DNA of 44,796 bases from an uncultured Gemmiger sp. (GTDB lineage Bacteria > Bacillota > Clostridia > Oscillospirales > Ruminococcaceae). Position numbers and translations under genes: made by a program. The DNA lies in the NCBI GenBank assembly GCA_949295035.1, contig CASFJO010000065.1:1-44796 (forward strand), given 5' to 3'. Shown one piece after another: positions 1 through 9,162 of the stretch (positions are counted from its first letter, which is position 1; the number at the start of each line of letters is the position of its first letter). The notes under the pieces are model-generated. The model was not told the origin of the DNA. It saw only the letters and a list, made by a program, of their open reading frames with translations, and ran no database searches.

Positions 1-141
1 CTGACGGACTCATTTACGGGCGTGTCGGCCCAAGGTGAGCTATGTCAGGCAATTTGCTCTCCCATTCTAACAGCTTCGGCTTTGAGATGGAAAAAGACGC
101 GGCTGGCTGCCGCGCCTTGAACCGTAACTTTATTGTAGGAG

Positions 142-447
142 TTGAGCACGTATGATCGGTCTGTGCCGGCGGAGCGGCTCAACGGATTCCCGTTTGAGCC
201 GGTCGCGGAGGAGGGGAGAGCGGTGGAACTGCTGCGAAAGTACCCCAATCTATATGCTGATCTGTCAGCCTTGAGCGGCGCCAACGCCATTTTGCGGGAT
301 CCGGAATACGGCGTAAAGTTTTTGGATGAGTTCCAGGACAGGCTTTCGCGCCGCCATCGAAAAGATCACCGGCAAGTCCGAGTTTCGGGGCACGGCCAAC
401 GAACTGGTGTGGTGCGGACGCTGGGATACCAGAAGGTGATGGGGTGA
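142..447 (+). pseudogene. Remnant of a TIM-barrel amidohydrolase
   Basis: Only a central-to-C-terminal piece of a metal-dependent amidohydrolase is readable. From about 142 to 345 the frame encodes the family-typical stretch LLRKYPNLYADLSALSG, then NAILRDPEYG and FLDEFQDRL, which in intact homologues leads into the FGTD metal-site segment. Here the frame is lost right after DRL (about 345), and the following residues do not resemble the family. Upstream there is an in-frame stop (136-138) and no barrel start, so the N-terminal half is also absent. The TTG at 142 is not a convincing start. The family assignment rests on recalled motifs; the substrate is unknown. It was probably the neighbour of the HAD gene before decay. 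Confidence 0.6.
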
Positions 448-558
448 TATGGGCTTGGTCCCCATGCGGCAACGGCCATCTCAGGGGACAAAAGACAGGT
501 GCTGCCCCCGCTTGTCATACCCGATGGAACCGCAACGATCACAGAAAGGAGAGGTAGT

Positions 559-1407
559 ATGCCTGCCGGTTTGGAAGAATTTCAGAAAAAGCATGACTTC
601 CTTATCTGTGTTGATTCCGATGGTTGTGCCGTGGACACCATGGATATTAAACACAAGCGATGCTTTGGCCCCTGCCTGGTAAAGGAATGGGGTCTGGAAC
701 AGTGGGAAAAACCCATTCTGGAACGGTGGAACGAGATCAACCTGTACACCCGTACCAGAGGGATCAACCGATTCAAGGCGCTGGCGCTGGCGCTGGAAGA
801 AGTGAACCAAACATATACCCCCATTGAAGGGGTGGAAGAACTGAAAACCTGGACGGAGGAGGCCAAAGAGCTTTCCAATCCGGCGCTGGAAGCGCAGATC
901 GCGAAAACCGGCGCCCCGGTACTGAAAAAGGCCCTCAGCTGGTCTCTCGCGGTAAACAGGGCGATCACCGAACTTCCCTGGGAGGTGAAGCATGCCTTTT
1001 CCGGCGTGAAAGAGGCATTTGAAGGGGTGCGGGATTTTGCCGACCTTGTGATCGTCTCCTCCGCCAACCGGGACGCGGTGGAAGAAGAGTGGGACCAGTT
1101 TGGACTGTTGCCGCTGGTGGACACAGTGTTGTGTCAGGATGCGGGCAGCAAGGCTCACTGCATCGCGCAGCTGAAAAAAAAGGGCTATGCGGAAGGTACG
1201 ATCCTCATGGTGGGCGACGCCTCGGGGGACATGGCCGCGGCGGAGGAAAACCGCGTCTACTTCTACCCCATTCTGGTGCGTCGGGAGGAAGAGAGCTGGA
1301 AAAACTTTCCCCAGGCGGCCCAGCGCCTGAAAGCGGGAAACTACGGGGAGTACAGTCTGGAGGTCCGGGAAGAGTTCTTGCGCAATCTCACCGAGGACAG
1401 CGCGTGA
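559..1407 (+). CDS. HAD-superfamily hydrolase
   Basis: A soluble 282-residue protein of the haloacid dehalogenase superfamily, which usually removes phosphate from small molecules through an aspartyl-phosphate intermediate. Motif I is VDSDG (nucleophile Asp19, acid/base Asp21). A helical cap of about 100 residues follows, then motif II Ser in IVSSANRD, a Lys-containing SKAHCI segment and motif IV GDASGD near the C terminus, which would bind Mg. ATG at 559 is chosen because AGGAGAGG precedes it by a normal distance; an in-frame TTG at 499 lacks such a site. The gene stands alone between the amidohydrolase remnant and a terminator. The substrate cannot be read from the sequence; the cap is larger than in small phosphoglycolate-type enzymes. 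Confidence 0.85.
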   Translation: MPAGLEEFQKKHDFLICVDSDGCAVDTMDIKHKRCFGPCLVKEWGLEQWEKPILERWNEINLYTRTRGINRFKALALALEEVNQTYTPIEGVEELKTWTEEAKELSNPALEAQIAKTGAPVLKKALSWSLAVNRAITELPWEVKHAFSGVKEAFEGVRDFADLVIVSSANRDAVEEEWDQFGLLPLVDTVLCQDAGSKAHCIAQLKKKGYAEGTILMVGDASGDMAAAEENRVYFYPILVRREEESWKNFPQAAQRLKAGNYGEYSLEVREEFLRNLTEDSA

Positions 1408-1580
1408 GCCGTCCGGTTGCCTCCGCAGGCGGCGCCGCCTGAAACGCAGTTCCGGCAGCCTTTTGCGGGCTGTCTGAGCTGTCCGTTGTTCATGGACGCA
1501 AGGCTGCCCGGGCGGCAGCCAGAGCCAGTGTCGCGGGTTTACCGGTCCGCGGCGTAAACACATCGCAATACAGAATCAAA

Positions 1581-1635
1581 CGCCCCATTTGCCAGGCGGC
1601 ATATCCTGCTGCCTGACAAGTGGGGCGTTTTCGTT
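1581..1635 (+). terminator. Rho-independent terminator after HAD gene
   Basis: Long hairpin with arms CGCCCCATTTGCCAGGC (1581-1597) and GCCTGACAAGTGGGGCG (1611-1627), a loop of about 13 bases and a T-rich tail TTTTCGTTTT. It lies 170 bases past the HAD stop codon. Confidence 0.8.
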
Positions 1636-1907
1636 TTGGAGGCTTTTTTTGCATGCGATCCGACAAAGAGAGGCGAGCACATTCCCCGATATCATCCCCC
1701 AAATTCGCGGCGGCAAAAAGATGGGCCTTGCGAAAAAAGTCAAAAGTTGCCGCGGCAATTTTTAATACGATGTTATTTTTATGTCAATTGTGATAAATTT
1801 GAAATGGAAAAAGATGGGATTTATTGCAGTTTGTCTGTATGGATCAAAGCAAACAAATGTTTTTTGCATTTTTGCCTGTATTGTTGTGCATATAACACAA
1901 ATACATC

Positions 1908-1936
1908 TTGTCAGGCGTTTGGTTTTTGTGTATAAT
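1908..1936 (+). promoter_or_regulatory. Sigma-70-type promoter for the chemoreceptor gene
   Basis: TTGTCA (1908-1913), a 17-base spacer and TATAAT (1931-1936), preceded by AT-rich DNA. It predicts a leader of about 170 bases before the start at 2114. The near-consensus vegetative elements argue against control by the motility sigma factor SigD. Confidence 0.75.
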
Positions 1937-2113
1937 AAGTGATAATAATTATTCGTCACACAACAAAAACGGAACAGGCGATCGGGATGGTCGCCGCTGC
2001 GGTGTTCCGGCAGCCAGAAAACTCTCATGCGGCACAGGAGGTGTTGGAAGGCTTTTGGTATGAAAGTGTAAACTGCAAGGAGCGTACTTGCAAACAAAGG
2101 CGGAGGGAGTCTC

Positions 2114-4258
2114 ATGAAAAAAGAAAGAAATGCAGAAAAACAAAACGTGAAATTCGGCATCGTTCCCAAACTGCTGCTGGGGATTTTGGTGCCCCTGTTT
2201 GCGGTGCTGATCCTCGTCAGCGTTTTTCTGGGGCTGCAGAGTTCCCAAACGGTGAACGAAGTGATGAGCGCCGAACTGGATGCGGAAACCAGATCGGCGG
2301 CTTATCAGATCGAAGCGTTTTTTGAGCGTTACTATGGCATTACCGAATCGCTGGCAGCCAGCCAGACGATACAGGATCTTATCAGCCAGACTGAGGAGGG
2401 CAGCGCCGCCACAAATGCGCTGTATGGCGAGATGCTGACCACGCTGGAAACGGTGCGGCAGGGGAATATCGAGGACATCGCCTATATTTGGGTGTCCGAT
2501 TTCCGTACCGGGGAAGTGCTGCAGAATGACGGCACGGTGTATGGTCCGGCACAGATGGACTATACCACCCGTTCCTGGTATACGCTGGTGATGGACAGCC
2601 AGAGCACCATCACAACGGAGTCGTATATCAGCGTGAATACCAATGATGTTATGATCACGGTGGCCAGCCCGGTTTTTGTCAATGGCTGGATCCAGGGCAT
2701 TGTGGGCATCGATCTCAATATGCAGCACCTTCGTCAGCTGCTGGATGAGGTCAAGGTGGGTACAAGCGGCTATATCACGATGTACGATCTGAATAGCCAG
2801 ATCATCTACCATCCGGACGATACCGTGCTCAATACAAACGCGGCGGACGCCAACTATTCGGCCAACATGCTGAATGCGATCCTGAACAAGGAAGACTCCG
2901 ACGTCATGCTTTACACCCGGGGGACCACCGAGTATTACGGCAGTACGGCGCCCATTGGTTCGGTAGGATATATGGTGCTGGGGGTCATGCCGGTGGCGGA
3001 GTACACAGCCCATACGGCTTCTATTCTGCGTATCCAGGTGATCGGAATGGTGGTATGCGGGCTGCTTCTGACCCTGGTCTGCGTATTTATCGCGTTGTCG
3101 ATCACCCGCCCGCTCAAGAGGCTGGATCGGGCTGTGGGCAGATTGGCGGATGGCGAACTGGACGTGGAAGTGGATGTCCGCGGCCGGGACGAAGTCAGCG
3201 AGGTGGGCGCCAATGTAGAGCGGATCGTGCAGCGCCTGAAAGAGTATATCCTGTACATCAATGAGATTTGGGAAGTGCTTAACCAGATCGGCGACGGCGA
3301 CCTGATGTTTACGCTGGAGCATGAGTATGCCGGCGAGTTTTCCAAGGTCAAAGAGGCGTTGCTGCATATCCGCAGCACCCTGACCGAAACGCTCACCACC
3401 ATTGCCCAGTCGGCGGATCAGGTAAACGCCGGTTCCGATCAGATCGCCAGCGGTGCGCAGGCGCTGGCCCAGGGCGCTACCGAGCAGGCGTCCTCCGTGG
3501 AGGAACTCTCCTCGGCGATCCAGGAACTGTCGGGCCAAGTTTCGGACGAGGCCGGTAAGGCGGCCGAGGCCGGCAAGTTCATGGAACAGATCAAAGAAGA
3601 AGTGGAAAAGAGCAATAAGCAGATGGAGCAGATGCGCAGCGCCATGGGGGATATCAGCACCCAGTCGGCGGCCATCCGGGGCATCATCAAAACGATCGAC
3701 GATATTGCCTTCCAGACCAATATCCTGGCGCTGAACGCCGCTGTGGAGGCCGCCCGGGCCGGCGCGGCCGGAAAAGGATTTGCCGTGGTGGCGGACGAGG
3801 TCCGCAGCCTGGCGGGCAAGAGCGCGGAAGCGGCCAAAAAGACCAACCAGCTGATCGAAAGTTCGGTCCAGGCGGTAAAGCATGGCGAAGAGCTTACCCA
3901 ATTGACGGCGGAATCGCTGGAGATCGTGGCTGACGGCACCAGGCAGGTGGTGAACACCATCGAAAGCGTGGCGGTGGCATATCGGGATCAGGCCAGCCGG
4001 ATCTCGGAGATCGCCAAAGGTGTGGATCAGATCTCCAATGTGGTGCAGACCAACTCGGCCACCGCAGAACAGAGCGCGGCCGCCAGTGAGGAACTTTCCG
4101 GCCAGGCAAGCATGATGCGTGAGCAGGTCGCGCATTTCAAGCTGGGCCAGGATGCGGGCTTTGAAGAACCGATCCGGGAACCGGAACGGTATGAGCAGCC
4201 AAAGCGGCCGCAAGCGGCGTTCAGCGGTGCGGGCGCGGGCCAGGAAGGGAAATATTGA
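2114..4258 (+). CDS. Methyl-accepting chemotaxis protein with dCache-like sensor
   Basis: A 714-residue transmembrane chemoreceptor that would signal to CheA/CheW. A short basic N terminus leads into TM1 (about residues 16-38), an extracellular sensor of about 270 residues with Cache-like features ([17 protein letters not shown]), TM2 (about 308-330, [20 protein letters not shown]), a HAMP domain ([20 protein letters not shown]) and a long cytoplasmic coiled coil. The hairpin tip [20 protein letters not shown] and [16 protein letters not shown] is the conserved CheA/CheW contact. No C-terminal NWETF-type CheR tether is present. GGAGGG precedes ATG at a proper distance. It is monocistronic: own promoter before, strong terminator after. 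No flagellar or che genes are in the window, so its output (motility or another response) and its ligand remain open. Confidence 0.95.
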   Translation: MKKERNAEKQNVKFGIVPKLLLGILVPLFAVLILVSVFLGLQSSQTVNEVMSAELDAETRSAAYQIEAFFERYYGITESLAASQTIQDLISQTEEGSAATNALYGEMLTTLETVRQGNIEDIAYIWVSDFRTGEVLQNDGTVYGPAQMDYTTRSWYTLVMDSQSTITTESYISVNTNDVMITVASPVFVNGWIQGIVGIDLNMQHLRQLLDEVKVGTSGYITMYDLNSQIIYHPDDTVLNTNAADANYSANMLNAILNKEDSDVMLYTRGTTEYYGSTAPIGSVGYMVLGVMPVAEYTAHTASILRIQVIGMVVCGLLLTLVCVFIALSITRPLKRLDRAVGRLADGELDVEVDVRGRDEVSEVGANVERIVQRLKEYILYINEIWEVLNQIGDGDLMFTLEHEYAGEFSKVKEALLHIRSTLTETLTTIAQSADQVNAGSDQIASGAQALAQGATEQASSVEELSSAIQELSGQVSDEAGKAAEAGKFMEQIKEEVEKSNKQMEQMRSAMGDISTQSAAIRGIIKTIDDIAFQTNILALNAAVEAARAGAAGKGFAVVADEVRSLAGKSAEAAKKTNQLIESSVQAVKHGEELTQLTAESLEIVADGTRQVVNTIESVAVAYRDQASRISEIAKGVDQISNVVQTNSATAEQSAAASEELSGQASMMREQVAHFKLGQDAGFEEPIREPERYEQPKRPQAAFSGAGAGQEGKY

Positions 4259-4276
4259 TCGAATATTCCCAGCAGA

Positions 4277-4311
4277 AAAATACCGGCAAGGTCGCTTGCC
4301 GGTATTTTTTT
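4277..4311 (+). terminator. Terminator after chemoreceptor gene
   Basis: Perfect 14-bp stem AAAATACCGGCAAG / CTTGCCGGTATTTT with a GTCG loop, ending in a T run. Confidence 0.9.
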
Positions 4312-4321
4312 GTCAGCCGTA

Positions 4322-4351
4322 TGGAAAATTTTTCGTCCCGTATGCTATACT
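4322..4351 (+). promoter_or_regulatory. Possible promoter of the merR-type pseudogene
   Basis: TGGAAA (4322-4327), an 18-base spacer and TATACT (4346-4351), about 65 bases before the MerR start. The -35 is weak. Confidence 0.4.
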
Positions 4352-4416
4352 GATACAAAACCGGCGTATATTTCGGCCAAAAGCCTAAAACCGTTTGAGA
4401 GATAGGGGAGAGGCGG

Positions 4417-5231
4417 ATGTATCAAAAATACAGTATCGGCAAGATGGCGTCGCTGCTGGGGATCTCTTCCTAGGCGATCCGCTACTACGAAAGCAAGGAC
4501 ATCATTCGCCCGCTCCGCGATCCGGAAACCGGATATCGCTATTACAGCACCTGGGATTTTCACATGCTGCTGCGGGCGCGGCATTATCAGAAATACGGTT
4601 TTTCACTGGAAGAAGTGAGCGAACTGTTTCGCAGCCGGGACCTTTCCTTTATCCAGGACCAGCTTCACAATCAGGAGGCGGCGATCGAGCACGAGATCAT
4701 CTATCACATGAATATGCTCAAGCGTATCCGGCAGAGCCAGCAGATGATCCAGGATGCCCGCCAAAGCGTGGGGACGTACAAACTGGCCCAGCGGCCCGCA
4801 TTTTTCGTACCAATACGCAGAAAAACTATACCCTGTTCAGGGAACAGGCCCAATTGGACCGGATCGCGCAATGGGTGGAAAAGGAGCCGTTCGTCTACTC
4901 CTGCGCGGTATTTTACGAAGCGAACATCCGGGCAGGGGATTCCCACTTTGATTTCGGTATGGGGGTAAACGAGGAGTACGCCGAATTTTTGCAGGTGAAA
5001 GAGGAGCCCGGGGTGCAGTATTATCCCCCTTGCCCCTGCGTACACACCTGCGTGTCATCCCGGTCGGGTCAATACCTGACCTTGGACAATCTGCGGGAAG
5101 GGCTTGCCTGGCTGCGCCGCAATGGTCTGACCCTGGCGGGGGATGTGGTGACCCAGGTGGTCTGCATGACCAAGCCGGAAGACGAATATTTTAACTGGCA
5201 TATCGTCTGGTTTCCGATAGCGTCTCATTAA
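4417..5231 (+). pseudogene. MerR-family regulator, disrupted by a stop codon and a frameshift
   Basis: An intact copy would be a protein of about 270 residues: an N-terminal MerR winged helix (MYQKYSIGKMASLLGISS, then AIRYYESKDIIRPLRDPETG), a dimerisation coiled coil and a C-terminal effector-binding-like domain. Two lesions break it. Codon 19 is TAG (4471-4473) where this family commonly has a codon such as GAG (ISSEAIRYYE). At the T run 4801-4805 one base appears missing: reading shifts from ..KLAQRPAFF to RTNTQKNYTLFREQ.., which then runs on to the stop at 5231. Both flanking frames are well preserved, so the lesions are recent or are sequence errors. GGGGAGAGGCGG precedes ATG. It lies just upstream of the SDR/MFS pair and may once have controlled it. 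Confidence 0.8.
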
Positions 5232-5250
5232 ACTTTTTTGCAAAAGCAGC

Positions 5251-5293
5251 GCCGGATTTATTGTCGTTTTTGACAATAAATCCGGCGTTTTTT
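5251..5293 (+). terminator. Terminator after merR-type pseudogene
   Basis: Perfect 15-bp stem GCCGGATTTATTGTC / GACAATAAATCCGGC, loop GTTTTT, followed by a T run. Confidence 0.9.
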
Positions 5294-5309
5294 CTTGCAA
5301 AATGCCTGC

Positions 5310-5340
5310 TTGACATTCAAACGGCTTGAATCACTATACT
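5310..5340 (+). promoter_or_regulatory. Promoter of the SDR/MFS transcription unit
   Basis: TTGACA (5310-5315) and TATACT (5335-5340) with a 19-base spacer. A spacer of 19 rather than 17 is the kind of promoter MerR activators act on, which fits the adjacent broken merR gene, but that link is inference. Confidence 0.5.
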
Positions 5341-5462
5341 GTGTTGCGGAAACAGACAGATCCTCCTGCCGAACGGGCCCCCGGCTTGAGGATTTCTCTA
5401 TTGCCTGGGATTGTTAAAACAAAAACGTTATAAACGCGACGATTGTGAAGGAGCGAGGTAAG

Positions 5463-6245
5463 ATGAGTCAGGAAAAAAAGGTCGTGCTGATCACCGGCGC
5501 TGCCATGGGACAGGGCCGCGCGCATGCGGTCAAGTATGCGCAGAACGGGTTTGACGTGGTACTGGCGGATATGCTGGAGGTGGAGGACCCCCGGTTCCAG
5601 GAGACCATTCGGGAACTGAACGAACTGGGCGCCGAGGTGCTGGCGGTCAAAGCCAACGTCTGCAGTACCCCCGATATGGAAAAGCTGTTTGCGGATGCCT
5701 GGGCGAAGTTCGGCCGGCTGGATGTGGTCATCGCCAACGCCGGTGTGATCAACTTCGGCAACACCTGGGAGCTCACCGATGCTCAGGTGGAAAAGGTCAT
5801 CAATATCGACCTTATCGGCACCTGGCGCACCGATAAGTACGCTGCCCAGTATATGCTCAAGCAGGGCTTTGGACGGATCATCAACATCTCCTCCACCAGC
5901 GGCCTGTACGGCACCCCCAAGCTGGCCACCTACTGCATGGCCAAGTGGGGTGTGCTGGGCCTGACCAAGACCCTGGCCAAGGAAGTGGGCAGCAAGGGCA
6001 TCATCGTGAACGCCCTGTGCCCCACCAAAGTCAAGACCCCCATGTGCGAGACCCAGGATTATGTGGCGTTCATCAACGAACTTACCGGCAAGCATTTCGC
6101 GGACTATAAAGAGATGTATGCCGGCGTGCCTTTCCTGGATGTGGAGGACATCTCCGATATGGTCTACTGGCTGGGCACCAGCCGTGCCGCCGGCAAGTTC
6201 AATGGTCGGGACGTGGCGCTGGATCTGGGCACGCTGCAGTGCTGA
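5463..6245 (+). CDS. Short-chain dehydrogenase/reductase (SDR)
   Basis: A cytoplasmic NAD(P)-dependent oxidoreductase of 260 residues, the usual SDR length. The Rossmann start is VLITGAAMGQGRAHA (TGxxxGxG dinucleotide loop). An acidic residue after strand 2 (VLADM) suggests NAD(H) over NADP(H). NAG is present in ANAGVINF, the catalytic Ser in NISSTSGLYG and the YxxxK pair in YCMAK. ATG at 5463 is chosen because AAGGAG lies about 9 bases upstream; an in-frame GTG at 5445 would put that site inside the gene. It is 27 bases from the MFS gene and very likely co-transcribed, so it may act on the substrate that transporter once imported. The layout resembles the mycofactocin-type SDR subgroup; the substrate is not inferable. 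Confidence 0.9.
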   Translation: MSQEKKVVLITGAAMGQGRAHAVKYAQNGFDVVLADMLEVEDPRFQETIRELNELGAEVLAVKANVCSTPDMEKLFADAWAKFGRLDVVIANAGVINFGNTWELTDAQVEKVINIDLIGTWRTDKYAAQYMLKQGFGRIINISSTSGLYGTPKLATYCMAKWGVLGLTKTLAKEVGSKGIIVNALCPTKVKTPMCETQDYVAFINELTGKHFADYKEMYAGVPFLDVEDISDMVYWLGTSRAAGKFNGRDVALDLGTLQC

Positions 6246-6272
6246 TGAAAAACTGAGAGGAGAATCGGAATC

Positions 6273-7494
6273 ATGACCGTTACCAAATCGACCCGTTGGC
6301 GGGTCTTTGCGGGCGTTTGGCTGCAAAGCCTGTTTACTTCGGCTACCGCCTATTTCAGCCTGTTCTGCATCCCGCTGACCACCCAGTTCGGCTGGAGCGA
6401 CTCAGACTTTGCGCTGGCCTACACCACCTATATGTTCGTCTACTGCGCGGTGGGGTTCATCGGCGGTTCCCTGGCGGAGAAGCTCAGCCCCCGCATCACC
6501 ATCTACATTGGCCTGTGCCTGTTTGCCGGCGGCTGGTTCCTGACCGGTTTCGCCACCACCATCCCGCAGCTGTACATCTTCTATGGCCTGCTGGCCGGCG
6601 CGGGCGGCGGTATGATCTATCCCGCCTGCCTGCCCACCGCCCTGAAGTGGTTCCCTGACCGCTCCGGCTCCATCTCCGGCCTGGTGCAGGCCGGCGCCTC
6701 CTGCGGTCCCTTCATCATGAGCCCCATTGCCCAGGCCATGATCGACTCCCTGGGCGCGCAGATGACCTGCCGCATCCTGGGCATTGTGTTCCTGATCGGC
6801 GTGGGCGCCGTGGCCTGGATGATCGTTCCCTGTCCGGAAGGCTGGCTGCCGGAAGGCTGGCACCCCTCAGAGAGCCAGGCGAAAGTGCTCCAGACCCGGG
6901 ACTACAACCTGGGTCAGATGGTCAAGACCCAGGTGTTCTGGGTACTGCTGGTCATGTTCATCTTTGCCAACGCGGCCGGCACCATGATGGTCTCCTTCAC
7001 CAGCCCCATCGCTCAGCGTCAGGTGGGCCAGGATGCCATGACCGCTGCCCTCTGCGTCTCTATTATGACCCTGTCCAATATGTGCGGCCGGATCGGCTTG
7101 CGGCTTTATCTATGATATCCTGAAGGGTTGGAAGAGCCTGATCCTGCTGATGCTCATCAACGGCGCTTCCATGCTGCTGCTGACCCAGGCCACCACCCTG
7201 CCGTTCTTCATTCTCTGCGTGGTGCTGGTGGGCTTCTCCTTCGGCGGTCTGCTGGTGGTCTTTGCCCCGATGGCCCGGCTGATCTTCGGCTCCAAATACT
7301 ACAACCGCAACTACGGCCTGATCTTTATCGGCTATGGTATCGGCGCCTTTGTAGGCCCCAAGATCAGTGCCTACTTCTATGACACCACCGGCCAGTATAC
7401 GATGGGCTTTGTGGGGTCCGCGATCCTGGCGGTCGCCGCCATCGTGCTGATCCTGATCGCTCAGAAGATGGCTGAAAAGATGACTCGTGCCTGA
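6273..7494 (+). pseudogene. MFS transporter (oxalate/formate antiporter-like), frameshifted
   Basis: Two adjoining frames together encode a 12-helix major facilitator protein of about 407 residues. The first runs from ATG 6273 with six helices, a central loop and the start of the second half. It goes out of frame at about 7095, where GGCTTGCGG should read GGCTGCGG: one extra T gives ..GRIGLRLYL-stop at 7115. Removing it restores ..GRIGCGFIYDILKGWKSLILL.. through to the stop at 7494. The pattern GxGGGMIYPACLPTALKWFPDRSG is typical of the OFA (oxalate/formate antiporter) family of MFS carriers. It sits 27 bases after the SDR gene. Lesion or sequencing error cannot be told apart here. Confidence 0.8.
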
Positions 7495-7522
7495 TTTTTG
7501 AACCAGGAGAAAACCGCTGTGA

Positions 7523-7559
7523 GGCGGCATGGCAAACTGCCATGCCGCCCCACGCTTTT
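7523..7559 (+). terminator. Terminator after MFS gene
   Basis: Perfect 12-bp stem GGCGGCATGGCA / TGCCATGCCGCC with an AAC loop, followed by CCACGCTTTT. Confidence 0.75.
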
Positions 7560-7604
7560 GGCGGGCGGACACAAAAAACAGTATAAATGTCAGGAAAACG
7601 TGGG

Positions 7605-7682
7605 TCCCCTTGCAACAAGGCTTTCCGCATGCAGTGAGCCCCGCTTTTGGGTAAAGTAGCTCAAAAAGCGGAGCTCATTCAG
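7605..7682 (+). repeat. Two-hairpin intergenic repeat, copy A
   Basis: Shares CAAGGCTTTCCG, TGAGCCCCGCTTTT and GCTCATTCA, in the same order and spacing, with copy B at 9163-9244. The larger hairpin has arms TGAGCCCCGCTTTT (7635-7648) and AAAAGCGGAGCTCA (7664-7677) with a single C-A mismatch. The first hairpin is poorly kept here. It is not coding. Confidence 0.75.
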
Positions 7683-7722
7683 CCCGAAGAGTACGCGTCG
7701 GACCGTCTGCCGCCGAAGGCGG

Positions 7723-8031
7723 TCAGTCCCAGTGCCGGTAGCCGCCCTGGCTACTCTCCAGGCCGGTCACACTGCCAAAGGCGTTGACTTCCACCTCATA
7801 CCAGGTGTTGCCATTCATAATGTCAAAGCTGTATTCGTTCCAGAGACCCTCCCGGTCGATCTCCTGCCCCACGATCTCTCCGCCGCCGGCGGTGGCCAGC
7901 GCGATTTCCCTGGCTTCCGCCACGTTCACACTCAGCACCAGAGAGGCGACCAGTCCGACGACCAGCACCACCACCACCGCTGCCCCGGCGATGATCAGGG
8001 CACGGCTTTTCCCGCTTATCTTTTTCAGCAT
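7723..8031 (-). CDS. Membrane-anchored PepSY-domain protein
   Basis: A 102-residue protein with a basic N terminus, one hydrophobic segment (about residues 10-33, LIIAGAAVVVVLVVGLVASL) and an exported domain. The outside part fits one PepSY repeat: a helix (VAEAREIALATAGG), then EYSFDIMNGNTWYEVEVNAFGSV, the usual 'Y-v-i.dg..yev.vda.tG.v' pattern. PepSY proteins often modulate peptidases or bind peptides at the cell surface; no specific role can be assigned. GGGAGG precedes ATG by 9 bases. It is a lone gene on the minus strand, followed only by repeat A. Its GC-rich codon use matches the core genome. Confidence 0.8.
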   Translation of the reverse strand: MLKKISGKSRALIIAGAAVVVVLVVGLVASLVLSVNVAEAREIALATAGGGEIVGQEIDREGLWNEYSFDIMNGNTWYEVEVNAFGSVTGLESSQGGYRHWD

Positions 8032-8468
8032 AGTAAAATTCCTCCCTTTGATCGGATGGGTATCCCTCTTGCAATAGTAATGCGCCGGGAGACCCGTTTA
8101 TTGCAGGTCCTTGAAATTCTCTTTCCTGCCGATCGGGCGGTGCGGAGAAGGAGAAGGTGGCAGCGGCCTCCGTCAGCGCAAAAATCATGGTGTTTCCGTC
8201 GTTGGGAACAGCTATTTCCTATCAGTCGCCTCACGTTTCATCTTGTCCAGCGCCGCCTGTGCGCGGGAGTATGCATGTTTCATGCAGAGAAACGAAAAAT
8301 CCGAACCTGTTGCCGACGGCAAACGGATTCGGATTTTCCATTTTGGAACCTTAAAACAGTGATGTAATAACGTTCAGGTCCGCACCCATTGCTTTCCGAC
8401 AGCAGTATTTTATCTGCATACTTCAACACTGGCTATCCGGTGTTCCTGTACATTATAACACACCTGCG
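8032..8468. other. Intergenic region upstream of the PepSY gene
   Basis: No supported gene is seen in these 437 bases. The only clear structure is the bidirectional terminator at 8296-8337. Base composition drops towards the acetyltransferase gene. Confidence 0.5.
8296..8337. terminator. Hairpin terminator, probably bidirectional
   Basis: Stem AAAATCCGAA (8296-8305) / TTCGGATTTT (8328-8337), with a small inner hairpin TGCCGACGGCA in the loop. It may end transcription of the GNAT gene, 130 bases past that gene's stop. Confidence 0.65.
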
Positions 8469-8984
8469 TTACAATACAATTTCGTATTTATAATCTTTCA
8501 TGATTATATCTGTTCCCTTTTTCTTATATGTGCTCTCGCTGACAATTTTTCCGCCACATTTCTGGGCAACACGATTAGAAGCGGCATTTTCCTGCCCCAC
8601 ATAAATCGTTACTTTCTCAGCTCCTTGACTACGAGCATAATCTATCATTCCTTGAGCGATTTCAGTTGCATAGCCTTGACACCAAAAATTCTTATGTATG
8701 CAATAAGCAATATCGTATACTTTCTTGTCATCACTTATCATGAAACTGCATGTCCCTACCCGCTCTAATGAATTCTTAAAAACAGGAATCAAATAACAAC
8801 ATTCTTCATCCTCGCCTAAGCCTTCTAACATTTCCAAATATTCGTCATCTATTCCTTCTTTTGCTTCATCTGGCAAATATTGTCCCATCTCTGGATTGTT
8901 CCAGATACTATATGCCCACAAAGCATCTTCTTTCGTAAATCCTCTTAATAAAAGTCTTGGAGTTTCAATATCATTTATCTTCAT
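8469..8984 (-). CDS. GNAT-family N-acetyltransferase (RimJ/RimL type)
   Basis: A 171-residue acetyl-CoA-dependent acetyltransferase. IETPRLLLRGFTKEDA at the N terminus is the RimJ/RimL-type opening. KNFWCQGYATEIAQGMIDYA carries the acetyl-CoA-binding loop (Q/RxxGxA-like, here CQGYAT). NAASNRVAQKCGGKI is the usual C-terminal 'N..S..v..k.GF' element. Targets in this group range from ribosomal proteins to antibiotics and polyamines, so none is assigned. Two close starts exist; 8984 (MKINDIE) is preferred because AGAGG lies 6 bases before it, while the ATG at 8990 directly abuts that site. The gene is clearly richer in A+T than its neighbours, suggesting recent transfer. Confidence 0.85.
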   Translation of the reverse strand: MKINDIETPRLLLRGFTKEDALWAYSIWNNPEMGQYLPDEAKEGIDDEYLEMLEGLGEDEECCYLIPVFKNSLERVGTCSFMISDDKKVYDIAYCIHKNFWCQGYATEIAQGMIDYARSQGAEKVTIYVGQENAASNRVAQKCGGKIVSESTYKKKGTDIIMKDYKYEIVL

Positions 8985-9162
8985 AAACATCCTCTGTCAA
9001 ATTCAATATTTCGCCGTTGCTTACTGATGCTTCCATCTTCCACGCTGACTGCTTTTGTCCGGACGATCCGGCGATTCTGATTGAGCCATTCCATGTAGAC
9101 TAATTTTAGAGCAGTATTCTCGTCATCTGATTTTCGCACAACAAATTAGGAGTTACAAAAAG

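Larger units (their letters stand above)
1408..2113. other. Long intergenic region between HAD and chemoreceptor genes
   Basis: No credible gene is seen in these 706 bases. The stretch holds a GC-rich inverted repeat near 1501-1521 (GGCTGCC..GGCAGCC), a strong terminator (1581-1635), a perfect 12-base palindrome TTGCCGCGGCAA (1747-1758) in AT-rich sequence, the chemoreceptor promoter (1908-1936) and a leader of about 170 bases. The leader contains a small hairpin (TGCAAG..CTTGCA, 2074-2092). No recognised riboswitch core was found in the leader. Confidence 0.6.

Noticed and set aside
1937-2113. Possible cyclic-di-GMP or other riboswitch in the chemoreceptor leader
   Set aside because: Conserved cores such as the GEMM-I junction sequences are absent; only a small hairpin is present.
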